Shown one piece after another: positions 1 through 11,178 of a stretch of DNA of 64,000 nucleotides; the stretch's first letter is position 1; the number at the start of each line of letters is the position of its first letter. The DNA is from Limnephilus marmoratus. Taxonomy: Eukaryota; Arthropoda; Insecta; Trichoptera; Limnephilidae. The translations under genes were made by a program, and so were the position numbers. Below the pieces are notes generated by a model. It had not been told where the DNA came from. It saw only the letters and a program-made list of their open reading frames with translations, and searched no databases. The DNA lies in contig OU862917.1 in assembly GCA_917880885.1 (NCBI GenBank), positions 24,912,104-24,976,103 of the forward strand, in the 5' to 3' direction.

Positions 1-853
1 CTAGTAAATATATAAATAAATTAAGTAATGTCCGAACCACATGAGGCTGGTATTTTAAACCAGGACAGCAAGCTATTATTAGTAACCTAGCAAACTAGTA
101 AATATATAAATAAATTAAGTAATGTCCGAACCACATGAGGCTGGTGTTTTAAACCAGGACAGCAAGCTATTATTAGTAACCTAGCAAGCTAGTAAATATA
201 TAAATAAATTAAGTAATGTCCGAACCACATGAGGCTGGTATTTTAAACCAGGACAGCAAGCTATTATTAGTAACCTAGCAAGCTAGTAAATATATAAATA
301 AATTAAGTAATGTCCGAACCACATGAGGCTGGTATTTTAAACCAGGACAGCAAGCTATTATTAGTAACCTAGCAAGCTAGTAAATATATAAATAAATTAA
401 GTAATGTCCGAACCACATGAGGCTGGTATTTTAAACCAGGACAGCAAGCTATTATTAGTAACCTAGCAAGCTAGTAAATATATAAATAAAGTAAGTAATG
501 TCCGAACCACGTGAGGCTGGTATTTTAAACCAGGACAGCAAGCTATTATTAGTAACCTAGCAAGCTAGTAAATATATAAATAAATTAAGTAATGTCCGAA
601 CCACATGAGGCTGGTGTTTTAAACCAGGACAGCAAGCTATTATTAGTAACCTAGCAAGCTAGTAAATATATAAATAAATTAAGTAATGTCCGAACCACAT
701 GAGGCTGATATTTTAAACCAGGACAGCAAGCTATTATTAGTAACCTAGCAAGCTAGTAAATATATAAATAAATTAAGTAATGTCCGAACCACATGAGGCT
801 GGTATTTTAAACCAGGACAGCAAGCTATTATTAGTAACCTAGCAAGCTAGTAA
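1..853. repeat. 94-bp tandem satellite, nine units
   Basis: Units start at 1, 95, 189, 283, 377, 471, 565, 659 and 753, so the period is exactly 94 bp. The array continues past the left edge of the window or begins there, and breaks off within the tenth unit at about 853. Units differ at only a few positions (for example a G/A in the 'ctggtattt' stretch and an A/G in 'accacatgag'), which suggests recent amplification or homogenisation. No coding content is apparent. Confidence 0.97.
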
Positions 854-974
854 CTCTAGCTACATGTAAACAGAACTAGCTTTGTTTTTAGCCTAGTAAG
901 CTTGTGAGGAAGCATCTCAAGCCAGAATAGTTTAGTAGGATGGGGTTCTATTTTTTGAGCTGGTAGCGTCCCCC

Positions 975-1240
975 ACCACCGAAGTTACTATCCTGGCTTT
1001 GTGTTTAGCTTCGTGTGGCCGGCGAAGCTAATAAAAGATCAGCCAGTGTAGCGCGTTTTTCTCTACGGACGTATTGTTATTTTTGTTACTATAATGATAC
1101 TAAAAATTTCCCACCATCGAGTAAACCGCTCTTGGGCCGAATCAGGGGAGTAAGCCAGGATTTTGTCAGGATATGACCCCGGCATAGTAGCTTGCTATCC
1201 TGGCTCGAAATACTAGCCTCGCGTGGCTTAAGAAACTAAC
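975..1240 (-). repeat. Diverged inverted pieces of the 94-bp satellite
   Basis: The stretch at about 1185-1240, read on the minus strand, matches the core of the satellite (the part with 'gaggctggtattt', 'ccaggaca' and 'gcaagcta') with several substitutions. A shorter, poorer match on the same strand lies at about 985-1020. They are not in phase with the array and face the opposite way. They may be older satellite units or parts of the element from which the satellite arose. Confidence 0.7.
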
Positions 1241-1687
1241 AGACTAAAGATAGGTTTTTTATTTTAGATAAATTTTGAAATGCTTGCGTACTGCTGACAT
1301 TGTATGGTAGGTATTGTTAGATTGTTAGGCTGGTATGCCAATTTAAATACGTAATGTATCATCATTCACACCGTTGATTAAAAAAAATACTCGTTTAAAA
1401 TTTGCCGAATTTCTAAAATTTTCCGTTTCAATCTCATTTTAAGATGGTTTCAGAATTCGGTCTTATCGCACTTGGAGCAAAAAATACAACCTCTCGACAA
1501 ATCGGTCGCGCCCGTTTCACTTGCAAAATTTCGCCCATGTTTCCACTTCGTGCTTATGAACCTCTGCTACAATTGATGTCGGAAAGAGAAAATGAACCCA
1601 CTCCAAGTAATCAGTAATTTTATTATTTAATTTTATTTAAATGTACAGATTTTTTGCGGGTACTCTATAACTAAAGCTTATTTTTAT

Positions 1688-1912
1688 AGTGATTTATTTT
1701 TGGGGTGTTTTGTCGTGTTACGCTATCTTCTTCTTCAGCCAACGTGTCGGACACTGTTACAGTATCTATCATCAGGGCAGATGTGTAGTATGATTTGTAA
1801 TATGTGTAATATGGAAATGTAATTACACATCTACCCTGATGATGGAGTCTGTCCGAAACGTTGGCTAAAAAAAGGACATAGCACAATACGGCACAATACC
1901 CCAAAAATAAAT
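1688..1912. mobile_element. Palindromic snap-back MITE, both arms present
   Basis: The left arm (about 1688-1790) and right arm (about 1822-1912) are long imperfect inverted copies: 'tttttggggtgt' on the left is mirrored by 'acaccccaaaaa'-like sequence on the right, and 'gccaacgtgtcgg' by 'ccgaaacgttggc'. The short loop contains 'ggcagatgtgta' and its mirror. The same family recurs at about 2.5, 7.3, 16.7, 32.5, 39.7, 41.2 and 62.7 kb. There is no room for a transposase, so the element is non-autonomous; its superfamily is not clear. Confidence 0.85.
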
Positions 1913-2493
1913 CGTGCTGTGAAAATCCAAAGTTTATTTTTATTTTTTATTTAATTCGTCTACAATCCCGGAAGCTATATTGTAGTAAATGTAGCAGAAC
2001 CCACTTGGTTACATAAAGTTACATCGACCAAAGGTGAAAACAAATGACACTTACCAATCAAATGCAAGAATGCCATTACGACTTATGATTCAATCAACAC
2101 CATGCTACATACATTCATTCAACATTGGTGACCCAGACTTGTTATAAAATTAATTAAAAATGGAGTTTTGTAATTTCCGTTGTTCCTCATTGTTATTTTC
2201 CCATGGTTGAAGGTATTGTATACGTGACCAAGCTGTACAGACAGATTATGTGAATTGTCGATCGGTCAAAAGTATTATCGTGATTTATTGTTGGGTTATT
2301 GTGTTTTAAACAAATAAATAAAAACGTTAATTCATCAATAGATTTTTTTACAGTATTATATTTTTGTTCTTTTATCGTTGAGTCTATTGATGAAAAGGTC
2401 ACTGCTCAGCTACAATTCAGGATTTCTCCTGGAATGCAGCTGGTTTTCAGCAGTGCCATTTTAGATGAATGATTGAAAATAATGGCAAATGGT

Positions 2494-2552
2494 AACGCTG
2501 TCCAAAACGTTGCCTAAAGAAAGAGGAAGTGCAACACGGCGTAATAATGTAA
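2494..2552 (+). mobile_element. Snap-back MITE remnant, right arm only
   Basis: This stretch matches the right arm of the snap-back family ('gtaacgctgtcc', then 'aacgttgcctaaag', then 'gcaacacggc'). The left arm is missing and the end decays at about 2552. Confidence 0.7.
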
Positions 2553-3568
2553 AAAAAATGTGTGCAATTCACATGCAGTAGTCATTGCAATAATCTAATA
2601 CGAGACTTTAATTTTTAAATTACGTCTTGTCTTCGTAGGTACCTTTGATACTAGCCTCATCGAAAATTGGTGCCGCGGGGGCAAGCTGTAATTTTCCATA
2701 CGAACGTCCGCCGCTAATTTCCTCCGTCGCCCCGGAATATTTTTTCATTACGCCATCGCGTTTGTCAAAATTCCCGTCCGGCCGTGCCCGCTCTCCCCTT
2801 TTTATTTTATTTTTGCTTTACGACCTTAATTCTTCCGCTTCACCCGGCCTTCCCCCGTGCTGCCCTAAAATGCTCAGAGAAATCGTGAGAGCATTTGCCA
2901 ACCCCCCCCCGCTTTCTATAGAATTTATCGTTTTTAATTGTCGCCATGAACGGGCTCGATCTTAATTTTTCTTTCAACATTTTTGAATCCCTCCTTTAAA
3001 GTTTTTTTCAATTGATGTGCCAGGTTTGGCTCATAAATATAATTTTTGAAAACCGATGGAAAGGAAAAAAATTCTGATCATAAAAATTTTAAGCGAAATT
3101 CGATTTCAAAATACCTCCAATGAGAATTAAATAACCATGTCTTTAGCTTTAAATATTATTAGGAATTTGAAAGATTTATTTGATCAATGTATTATTATTA
3201 TTTTGCGTCTTTATTCTTACTAGTCTTCCATAGAAAAATATGGTGGTGTATATGTAACAGAAGTTGCTTTGAAACAACAAAAAAAACTTATTTTTTTTTT
3301 TATTATTTATTAACCAAGATAATAAAAACACAAAAAAACATTTTTTTACCGTTTTAGGTACAACATATCTTTTTTGATATATACCACCTAACTAGACTGA
3401 GCCTGTTCCTGCACCTCAACCTTTTGGTAAATATTTATAATAATTATATATTTTAATAGTAAATAATAGTAAAATGATCTGTAGAATTCAGAGTGACAAA
3501 ATTTGTAGTATACAAATTGTGTATTAATAGTGGGTTTGTACGAAGCCATATTACAAAGAAACCCTTAA
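2553..3568. other. No gene; GC-richer island at 2640-2975
   Basis: Most of the stretch is AT-rich and without signal. The part at 2640-2975 is clearly richer in GC and CpG than its surroundings and holds an open frame of 106 codons on the plus strand, but its translation matches nothing I recognise and is dominated by S, P, L and R as expected from C-rich non-coding DNA. I do not call it a gene; it could be a regulatory region or part of an exon. Confidence 0.4.
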
Positions 3569-4160
3569 TAATAATAATATTTGGCTAATTTATATAGCGC
3601 CGTTTTTGTGAGAAATCACCTCAAGGGCGCTGTACAGTACAAGTAAATATGTAATAAAATTGGTATAATTAAGTTTTGTAATTATAACTAGATAGACTTA
3701 TAGCTACTGACTTATGACTAAGACTTACGATAGTTGACTTAAAACTAGTGTGTTAATGACATACAAGTGTGACTTAAAGTTAGAGACTTAAAACTAACAA
3801 AAGTACCAACATTTCAAAATACTTATTTGCCATTGTTGTCAGTGATAATGATAACATTAAAAACCAAACAACAGACAAGTTCTGTAGGTATATGTACAAA
3901 CTCGTAACATAGATAAGTTATTGCTGCGAGTCGAAGCATGCTTGTTTTAGAGTTTGCCTTTAGATCTGACTGATAATTCTTTATTTTATTTTCTTTTTGC
4001 ACTATTATACAAAAAAAATTTCGAGTCACATGGTTTTCCATTCTTGTCAGTTTTTATAGCAAGTCTTTAAATTTCAAAGTTTCATAAATAGACAGATTGA
4101 CTCTTGATCGTCAGCGCCCTTGTGTTGACTTTTCACGAAAACGGCGCTATATGAATATGA
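3569..4160. mobile_element. Two facing L2-like LINE tails forming an inverted pair
   Basis: At 3585-3645 there is 'tatatagcgccg' followed by 'caagggcgctgtaca', preceded by an (ATA)n run. At 4105-4155 the mirror image occurs: 'cagcgcccttgtg' then 'acggcgctatat'. This stem is the same tail that ends the L2-like LINE at 41725. The two copies face each other about 450 bp apart, so the segment behaves as one inverted-repeat unit of about 590 bp. It is either a composite of two LINE or SINE tails or a non-autonomous element built from them. Confidence 0.6.
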
Positions 4161-5149
4161 AAAAATTAAATACGCATTCACACTCAACGTTTTGTGATTG
4201 AATTTAATAACAAAATAAATATTTTATGTGTTGTTTGTTATAATTCTGATCAATCATTAGCATCATTCTTCAATTATTAAAATAAATTCACCCCCCATAA
4301 ACACAAGCCCTGCTTATTTATGGGAGTAAATCAAATAGTTTTTTATGTAATTAATTATTTTATAAACTTTATTGTAATTTTTGTGAATAAAAAAATATAT
4401 TTTTTTCGCAGTTTTCACAGTGCCTCGAGTAGAGAATATCTTCAAGGAAAATGCAATTATCCAAATTTACAAAGATAATATCAAAAAATTTTAAACTCTT
4501 CAATCAAAAAGATAGCTACACTTCATCAGGAATAATTAACTAAATAATTACCAGTTTTTCTCTTTCTTTCTATTTATTATTAATCTATATTTACTCTATT
4601 TTATTTAGATTTTTCGAATTTCTCCTAAGTGCACAATATTTTAGTATGTAACCGTATCCTATGTATGTACACCTACACATATAGATGATCCAGAAGTCTC
4701 AATTGATCCTATTATATACTTACCTATTGCATAATGTTATTCTATTTCAGTTATAATTAGTGTAACTCGCTCATCAAGCACAAGAACTAGCTTCTTCTTT
4801 GGTGAGATAGCAATTTTAAAAAATTTCTTTACCGATATGTAATTTATATAACTCCACTGAACACTTATACATCTATATTAAATTTTTAAAAAAGTATTAC
4901 TATTTACAGTAATTAGAATTCAATTAGTTTCTATCTGGGTTCATGGTTAAAAATCACCTGGTGGCAAATTCTGGAACTAAATTCTTATGCTTCGTATGTA
5001 CGACTGAATACGATATCAGTTTGTTCTGATTATAAATTTTCAGCTTACATAATAATAATATTTTCGATATAAAATCTTTTCGTTATCTTGCAGTTGACAA
5101 CATTTGCTGAAAGTTGCTTAAATTTAATATAACGGCGCCCGTTGCGCAA
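4161..5149. other. AT-rich intergenic stretch, nothing recognised
   Basis: Low-complexity AT-rich DNA with short scattered A and T runs. No frame, repeat or RNA gene could be supported. Confidence 0.6.
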
Positions 5150-5233
5150 GTCAGGATGGCCGAGCGGTCTAAGGCGCTGCGTTCAGGTCGCAGTCCACTT
5201 CTGTGGGCGTGGGTTCGAATCCCACTTCTGACA
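5150..5233 (+). tRNA. tRNA-Leu, anticodon CAG
   Basis: This is a complete class II tRNA of 84 nt without an intron. The acceptor stem pairs 5150-5156 with 5226-5232, and the discriminator base is A5233. The anticodon stem is 5177-5181 with 5189-5193; the loop at 5182-5188 carries CAG at 5184-5186, which reads CUG leucine codons. The long variable arm typical of tRNA-Leu lies between the anticodon and T stems. The A box (TGGCCGAGCGGT) and B box (GGTTCGAATCC) fit the RNA polymerase III consensus. CCA is not encoded, as expected for a eukaryote. A short T run follows downstream but no strong TTTT terminator is immediately adjacent. Confidence 0.97.
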
Positions 5234-5496
5234 AAAAATATTTTGCTTATTTTTAAAATAGTACACATATTTTTATTATTTATACTAATATTTTATTTTG
5301 CAGTGCTTTGTTTTTATATTTCAGATAATATAGAAGATCTTTACTATATTATCTTCTGTTTTGTGGTTGGTATGTTAGTGAACCGCTTGCCTAATTATTT
5401 TTGTGTGCCGAATTGATTAAACATAATTTTCAATTTATTGTTATTATATTTTGATTACTTCGTAATATAAAACACTAAAGTTTAATATTTTGTTAG

Positions 5497-5585
5497 AAAG
5501 CAGTCACTTTGTAGTTTGACATATAAACTGACTACCACAACACGGGCATTAAGCCTAGTGTGGAAGCCAAAAAAAAAAAAAAAAT
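5497..5585 (+). mobile_element. Retroposon 3' end with poly(A)
   Basis: The sequence ends in a run of 16 A at about 5570-5585, preceded by 'ccacaacacgggcattaagcctagtg'-type sequence similar to the tail at 10380-10410 ('cctcaacacaggc', 'cctagtgagg'). I read it as the 3' end of a truncated LINE. The upstream boundary is not visible. Confidence 0.45.
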
Positions 5586-6039
5586 CTGTAACCAATAAAA
5601 TTTTATTAAATAAAAATATATAAATCAAAAAAAACTTTATTTCAAACTTACCGCATATTTTTGATATCGCAATCCTATATGAAAGTATGATTATACATAA
5701 TGGAATTCCTATAAGTATGTATCAACAATTTATCATACTCTCTTATAGAAACCGACCATTATAATAATTTAATTGCTTCAAAATATATGCACATATTTAT
5801 AAAATGTCTTCATTCAGCAATTGCAATTGAGAACATTGACATGGTTATTAGTTATTATTTATTATTATGATCAAATTTATGCAAAAATGTTAGTAATTTG
5901 TTATGTTTTATTTTACAGTATGTACTAATTCGCACGTATATATTCGACCCTGAGGTTATCGAAATTAAGTTATGCATTAAGTGGTGCGTTTACAGTTCAA
6001 TAATTATGAACCGAGGTGAAATCACTTGCTGACAACAGT

Positions 6040-6890
6040 TTATACGACTCCAGATACTAATATCTACAGCCTGTATGTCGGACGAATATCTACAGCTCAT
6101 ATGTTGGACTAATATCTATGAACTTCAGAGTGAGGACTAATATCTACAGAGCTAAGGTCGGACGAATATCTATGACGGTCCCAGTGGTGACTAATATCTA
6201 TGGAGCGTAGGTAGGACTAACATCTACAGAGGGCAGCTGAGCAAGAGGTTGTACGGAAAAGGATAAATTACTTCAATTACGTAATTACTAATTACGTAAA
6301 GGCTTAAACGTTTAAAGTACGTACATGAAGTTTTTGCATAGTATTTTGCGTAGTATTTTGCTGTTTACGAGGACAATAATTTATTGAACAAACATGGAGG
6401 CCATAATACAAAGATATTTATTTATTTATTTCGAAATATACGGCACCACAACCTAACCTAACCTAACTGACATAAAAATGGTCATGGTAACAGACTAAAT
6501 AATTTAGAAGCACTCGAAATAAAGAAAGCTATTAAAACAAAAACCCAAATCCTTAATAATCAGCTAAATGTGTTCGATAGTTTGATATTAGGGATTTTTA
6601 CATACATACATACATAAATTAAGTTTTTTAAACTGCGTACGCAATATTACGTTATTCCAATGTGCTATACATCATTGCAAATCCAACCTCTGCCAGTGCT
6701 GTGGATATTCGTCCACACTTTGGTTATCATAGATATTAGTCAGCAGTTTGAGCTGTAGATATTCGTCCTCACTTTGGTTCTCATAGATATTAGTCAGCAG
6801 TTTGAGCTGTAGATATTCGTCCTCACTTTGGTTCTTATAGATATTAGTCGGATTTGTTCAGTTTTTGGAATTCCTGTATATATTAGTAGA
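6040..6890. repeat. Inverted pair of 26-28 bp minisatellites
   Basis: From about 6054 to 6250 there are seven direct units built on 'GACTAATATCTACAG' or 'GACGAATATCTATG'. From about 6705 to 6865 the same units occur on the opposite strand ('tagatattcgtcc' and 'tagatattagtc'), arranged as near-perfect 54-bp dimers. The whole is a foldback-like structure with tandem-repeat arms and about 450 bp of central DNA, which includes a Penelope-like fragment. Confidence 0.8.
6472..6600 (+). pseudogene. Penelope-like element fragment (C-terminal coding end)
   Basis: The plus strand translates to NGHGNRLNNLEALEIKKAI followed by a stretch with ILNNQLNVF. It matches, with substitutions, the minus-strand fragment at 56452-56658 both in protein and in the DNA just downstream. 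The pattern 'rLNNLEaLEI.K' is typical of the C-terminal endonuclease region of Penelope-like retroelements. It is truncated on both sides, and a (CCTAA)3 run at 6451-6467 abuts its 5' side. Confidence 0.6.
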
Positions 6891-7277
6891 CGCCTCCCTT
6901 TAAACGCTGTTACGTTCAGTGACGGGTCTTGTGTCATGATTTCCTGATTACTGATAATTGCCCTGATGAATTAGGATTCTCCACTCCGAGTGGTTCTGTG
7001 CTGCACGAAGAGCTGTGGAGTCTGATGTTTCAACGCTTCTTATTCCTGATCAATACAGTACATCAGTGATCTTCTTTCTGTGTTCCACTTTGCCCGTGAT
7101 CAATATTGCAATGAATATTAAAAAAAAAAAAAATTATTGCAACGTTTCAAATTTCTACACATGCTAACCTAATCAAAGCACATTTTTATAGTAAATATTC
7201 ACATATTGTTATTATCATGTTTATTTTTTGTGTTATCATGCCGTATTGAACTTCGTCATTCTTTTGCCAACATTTCG

Positions 7278-7354
7278 TCAGCGTTACAGTGTTCTTAATG
7301 GACTCTGTGTTCGTCCGAAACGTTGGCTAAAGAAGGAGGAAGAGCAACACGGCA
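7278..7354 (+). mobile_element. Snap-back MITE remnant, right arm
   Basis: Matches the family's right arm ('gcgttacagtgt', 'cgaaacgttggctaaag', 'gcaacacggca'). It stops where the poly(T) of the next element begins at 7355, so that retroposon appears to have inserted into it. Confidence 0.75.
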
Positions 7355-8276
7355 TTTTTTTTTTACATTAGCTCCACACAGGAGGCACCGAGGAAAACAA
7401 TTTCCCTAGGGACCTATGTCATCTTTGAGGATGCTGTGTGGAGGATTTTTTAAGGGAAAGGAAGGAGAAGAAGATATGGGAAGGAAAATGGTATTTTTTT
7501 TTTTTTTACAGTGAATACCGCACAAGAATCTCAACTGCTCCCGTCTGGAGCCAGTGAGACTATGGCATCCCCAATTGGGGTATGTTGTGAGGCTGAAGGT
7601 AGTGGGGAGGGGAAGGAGGTGGGGAAGAGGAAGGTTGGGAAGTACCTGGCTATTCAGATCTGGTCACCAAACACGGCTAAAGCCATTTTCAAGCAACTTT
7701 TCAATTCTGAATGGTGGTCTTACACCAGGGCGATACTGATAGTATCTTCCACTCTGGAACATGCCGCAAATATACTTTATATTATTTTAAATGAATTCAT
7801 TGTGAAATAACACAAATTAATCAAATAAAATTTATTTGCGCATGCCGGGTTCGAACCCGCGACCTCCGGATTGTGAGTCAAGAGTCTTACCCACTGGACT
7901 ACGGAGGTCGTCAAATGAGGTATGAGTATATATATAGAGAATCCTACCCATAGGAATCTGAGGGTTGGAATGGATGGTGTGTAGGAATGGGTAGGAATCT
8001 GAGGGTCATTGTGGCCAGGAGTGACGAACGTATGAATCTATTCCTCACACTGCGGTGCAAGGCAAAGGGTCCGGAGAATACGGCTGGAGAGGTCAAAAAA
8101 CCTCCCGCCACGTAGTGGTTGGGCAAACGAATCCGCCACCAAGACATCCCATGAACCCGGGCACTCCTGCTAAGTCACCAAACGTAGCTAACCACTTGGG
8201 GTGACCTGTGGCAGGGGTGTTGGTTTTCCAATAAATGGTTCCCGGGGCGGCGGTACCCATACCCGCCTCCCAAATT
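7355..8276 (-). mobile_element. LINE-1-derived short retroposon, split by a SINE
   Basis: Read on the minus strand, 8276 down to about 7944 matches the 5' leader of LINE-1 ('aatttgggaggcgggt', 'ggtaccgccgcc', 'atttattgga', then 'cgttcgtcactcctgg'). The part from about 7493 to 7355 matches the LINE-1 3' tail ('cctccacacagcatcc', 'atgacatagg', 'ctgtgtggagctaatgt' plus poly(A)). The ORF of LINE-1 is missing altogether. The gap between the two parts is a SINE insertion at 7494-7912. Two similar head-plus-tail elements lie at 17570 and 37198. Confidence 0.8.
7494..7912 (-). mobile_element. tRNA-derived SINE, full length
   Basis: The tRNA-like head is at the right end (7912 leftwards): 'gacctccgtagtccagtgg' gives an A-box-like block and 'gggttcgaaccc' a B box. 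A body of about 340 bp follows and ends in a 14-nt poly(A) (7494-7507 as T on the plus strand). A second nearly identical full copy lies at 33957-34380. The element sits inside a LINE-1-derived retroposon. A short direct repeat (AAATG) is present at both flanks, but I am not certain of the exact target duplication. Confidence 0.88.
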
Positions 8277-8394
8277 GGCATAATAACATAAAGCACAAAC
8301 ATTTTTAAATAATTGTTAACGATAATTCTTTTGGTGGTGAAAGTCTCAAATCATTCCCATATTATTATTAAAATATATATTACGTTGTATATTT

Positions 8395-8568
8395 GCACCA
8401 CGTTCCGGAGTGGTAGATAGCTAGGCACTCCTGTATATTTGACCTGTAGACCATCCAATATCGAAACATTGCTTGAAATAAATTGCATAAGTTTAATCTG
8501 AATAGGCAGGCACTTCCCATCCTTCATTTTCTCCTACACATCGGCACTTTCTCCAGCCTTACCATACT
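8395..8568 (+). mobile_element. SINE body fragment, diverged
   Basis: This aligns with the central and 3' body of the SINE at 33957: 'gttccggag', 'aaacattgcttgaaa', 'atctgaatag.caggcacttccca'. The tRNA head and poly(A) are absent, and divergence is much higher than between the two full copies. Confidence 0.7.
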
Positions 8569-9810
8569 ATCACATAAATGGTGATGTTATAACTCTAATA
8601 CCTCCGAAAAAATGGATATCTAGTGCGATTTCATGCAAAAAACTTTATGTACACAAAATAACCTTATAAATATATATATCGGCCCAATATTATAACATTA
8701 CCTCCCACGGAAAGACTTGTATAATAAATTCTCTACCATTCTGACAGGATTACCTTTACCATAATATTTCATTATGTATGTTGGATAATTTTCTTCTAAA
8801 TTCATTACAATATTATGATTGCTGCGTTTTTTCGTTTCATAAATTAAATTTAATCCATGGTCGACTGCGTAAAGTCTCTAATTTATGTCCACCGAATGTG
8901 TTTTATGTTTATTAACGTTTAATTTACTACGATTGCCTGTCCAATGGCGTGACAGGGCACAATATTGTTCGAATTTTGAAAGTTTTCCCTCCAAAATATG
9001 ACCCCACGCACGAACGCCAGTTTCCCGGATAAAATCCTGTAAATTGATTAAACTGTGCAATAAACTATCCCTTATCCAATATAAGGATTTCCATTTCTAC
9101 ATTTCTATACAAATTCACGAGTTCAAGGTATTTTATACCTTCACTTTGCGGGAATAAAGTTATCAACACGGTCGTGACAAATTAACCAAGGCGGTTTGTT
9201 GATAGCTGAACATTATTGTTTATAATTCCAACATTTTGTTCTTTTGTTTTAAAACACACGCAATTATTTTCATCGTACTTAACTAATCTTATTTTACACG
9301 AAAAGAAAAATAATTTCGAAAGTTTACCTGTAACCCAAAATTAAAAGTATTGTTTCTATGCGAAATCGGTGGGTATACTAACCATTTTGATATCAATATT
9401 ATCATTATTTGTCCATTTATTTATTTATTGCTTTTACGAGTACATAAAGCAAGTAATCTAAACTTATTCTGTAAATGTATTAACATTAGATGAATTCATA
9501 ATAATAATATACAATAAGAGTGAAGATATGTTACCAAGACAACGCGCGTGGTAGAACTGAACTAAGTTCAGTGGACATACTTTAGCGGGCTGTTCATATA
9601 GCTATTTCATTCACACACATGTATTTTTAGTGGCAATCTTTTTCATGGGCGGTCCTACATTTTTGATTTTGGGTTTCTATACCTACTCTCATTGATAATA
9701 AGATGAATAATGAAGGTTTTGTTCTCAGCTATATTTATGAAATATTATGTAATTTAATATATCGATTTGCACAATGGTAAACAATAGAATATATAAAAAT
9801 ATAATTGGCA
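8569..9810. other. AT-rich intergenic stretch, nothing recognised
   Basis: No supported gene. Short frames here have no recognisable protein pattern. A (TTTA)n-like run occurs near 9415-9430. Confidence 0.5.
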
Positions 9811-9814
9811 AAAA

Positions 9815-10475
9815 ATTATGCAATATAATACTTTATGGCAATTCAAACTAAATCTTCTTTTGGTCAAAGAAATTATTTTTATCAAGCTCCACTCATATTT
9901 AATAGCCTTCCAGAACATATGTATAAAGTCATCTAAATCCTTGTACACTTTTAAAAAGAATCTTAAATTATTTGTGTTAGTCGAGGATTGCCAATTAATT
10001 TTCTCTACTTTGTCCTTTCTAAATTATTAGCTAAATGAGTATGTTTATAATAATAAGCTAAAATAATATTATTTTTGTTTGAACCGTTTTTGTTCATCTT
10101 CCTCTTGCCAAATCTATAGCATGTTAAATTATATACATATTTATTTACAACTTAATCCTTAAAAACAAAACAAAAAAAACATTATTTTATTTTATTTTAA
10201 ATCAGATCTCAAAACTATGGTCACCCTAAAAGTCTACATTAATGTACTACCTAGCGCCATCAGTTTACTAGGTACCAGTAGGTACCCATAATCTCAATCT
10301 GTAAGAAATACAACAATATTGTTCTTTCAAAATCTGTATAATTTTGTGTTATTTTGTTAACTTGTATAATTATTGTTAACCTCAACACAGGCTTGTCCTA
10401 GTGAGGTAACAAATTGTATTATAAACATTTTTACCTGCAGTGTAAAGAAACAATAAATAAATAAATAAATAAAAT
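9815..10475 (+). pseudogene. LINE reverse transcriptase C-terminal remnant and tail
   Basis: Around 9860-9990 one frame reads NYFYQAPLIFNSLPEHMYK and the next frame continues SKSLYTFKKNLKLFVL, so a frameshift splits a peptide of the kind that ends CR1/L2/Jockey-type reverse transcriptases ('..lfN.LP..i......FK..LK..l'). Non-coding DNA follows, with 'aacctcaacacaggc' and 'cctagtgagg', and ends in a (TAAA)n tail at about 10452-10475. It is an old, inactive 3' fragment. Confidence 0.55.
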
Positions 10476-11127
10476 ACTCGTACAACAAATACAAAAATTG
10501 AGATAAAAATCTATGTAAACGTACCTACAGTAAATAGCAAAAATGTATACATTATAATAATATGACGCGTTTTGTGTTTAATATTTTCAGCAGCGAAAAC
10601 CTTCGAAGTTTTTTTTCTGTCTCGAATTTTATTTGATTTGACGCCGGTATATATTTTTTTTGGTATTTAATAGCCGGCAATGCTTCAAATAGACATGACA
10701 CAATCAAGTGAATCTAATCATGTTTACCTTAATTATTTTACCGATTTTAGTTTTATGTAAGCATGTTTTTTTTACTACTGATTGTATAATATATTATTTT
10801 CATTTAAAAACCCCATATTATTGCGTGCATAATAGGTAAGTTAAGGTTAAGTAGGTACCGACTTGTCCTTTTTTATGTTGGGATAATTATTGATAATGAT
10901 GATCAGTGTTTATTCTTGTGTTATTTTAATTCGCTTATAATCGATCGATAACGGCTTAGTCCTAGTGAGGTTAAAATAATGTTTTAAATAAAGCAATAAA
11001 ATTTTGTATGTGAGCTGTGAGGAACAATAAAAGATAATAAAAATAAGTTAATTACTTTGTTAGGGTGAGAGAAGAGTGTATTATGGTTTTTGATTGCAGG
11101 AAGGTCTGCCAAGATACCTACAGTTAT

Positions 11128-11178
11128 GCGGATATCTTTTTTCTTTGCCTACCTCTGCGAGGAAATGGCATGATACTC
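11128..11178 (+). mobile_element. RTE-C tail remnant
   Basis: 'tttgcctacctctgcgagg' followed by 'aatggcatgat' matches the 3' end of RTE-C at 15295-15325 ('ctgcctacccctgcgggg', 'aacggcgtgat'). It is short and diverged. The sequence after it to about 11800 shows nothing I recognise. Confidence 0.5.

Noticed and set aside
1..853. CRISPR array
   Set aside because: Units are 94 bp, contiguous and uniform, with no alternating unique spacers, and the window is eukaryotic.
2645..2965. Open frame of 106 codons on the plus strand in a GC-rich block
   Set aside because: The peptide is rich in S, P, L and R, has no domain pattern and looks like translated C-rich non-coding DNA.
7511..7810. Frame MNTAQESQLLPSGASETMAS on the plus strand, repeated at 34059-34358 on the minus strand
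   Set aside because: It is the antisense of the SINE body in both places and not a protein family.
7840..7912. tRNA gene on the minus strand
   Set aside because: A and B boxes are present but the cloverleaf is not complete and it is followed by the SINE body, so it is the SINE head; the same holds for 33957-34030.
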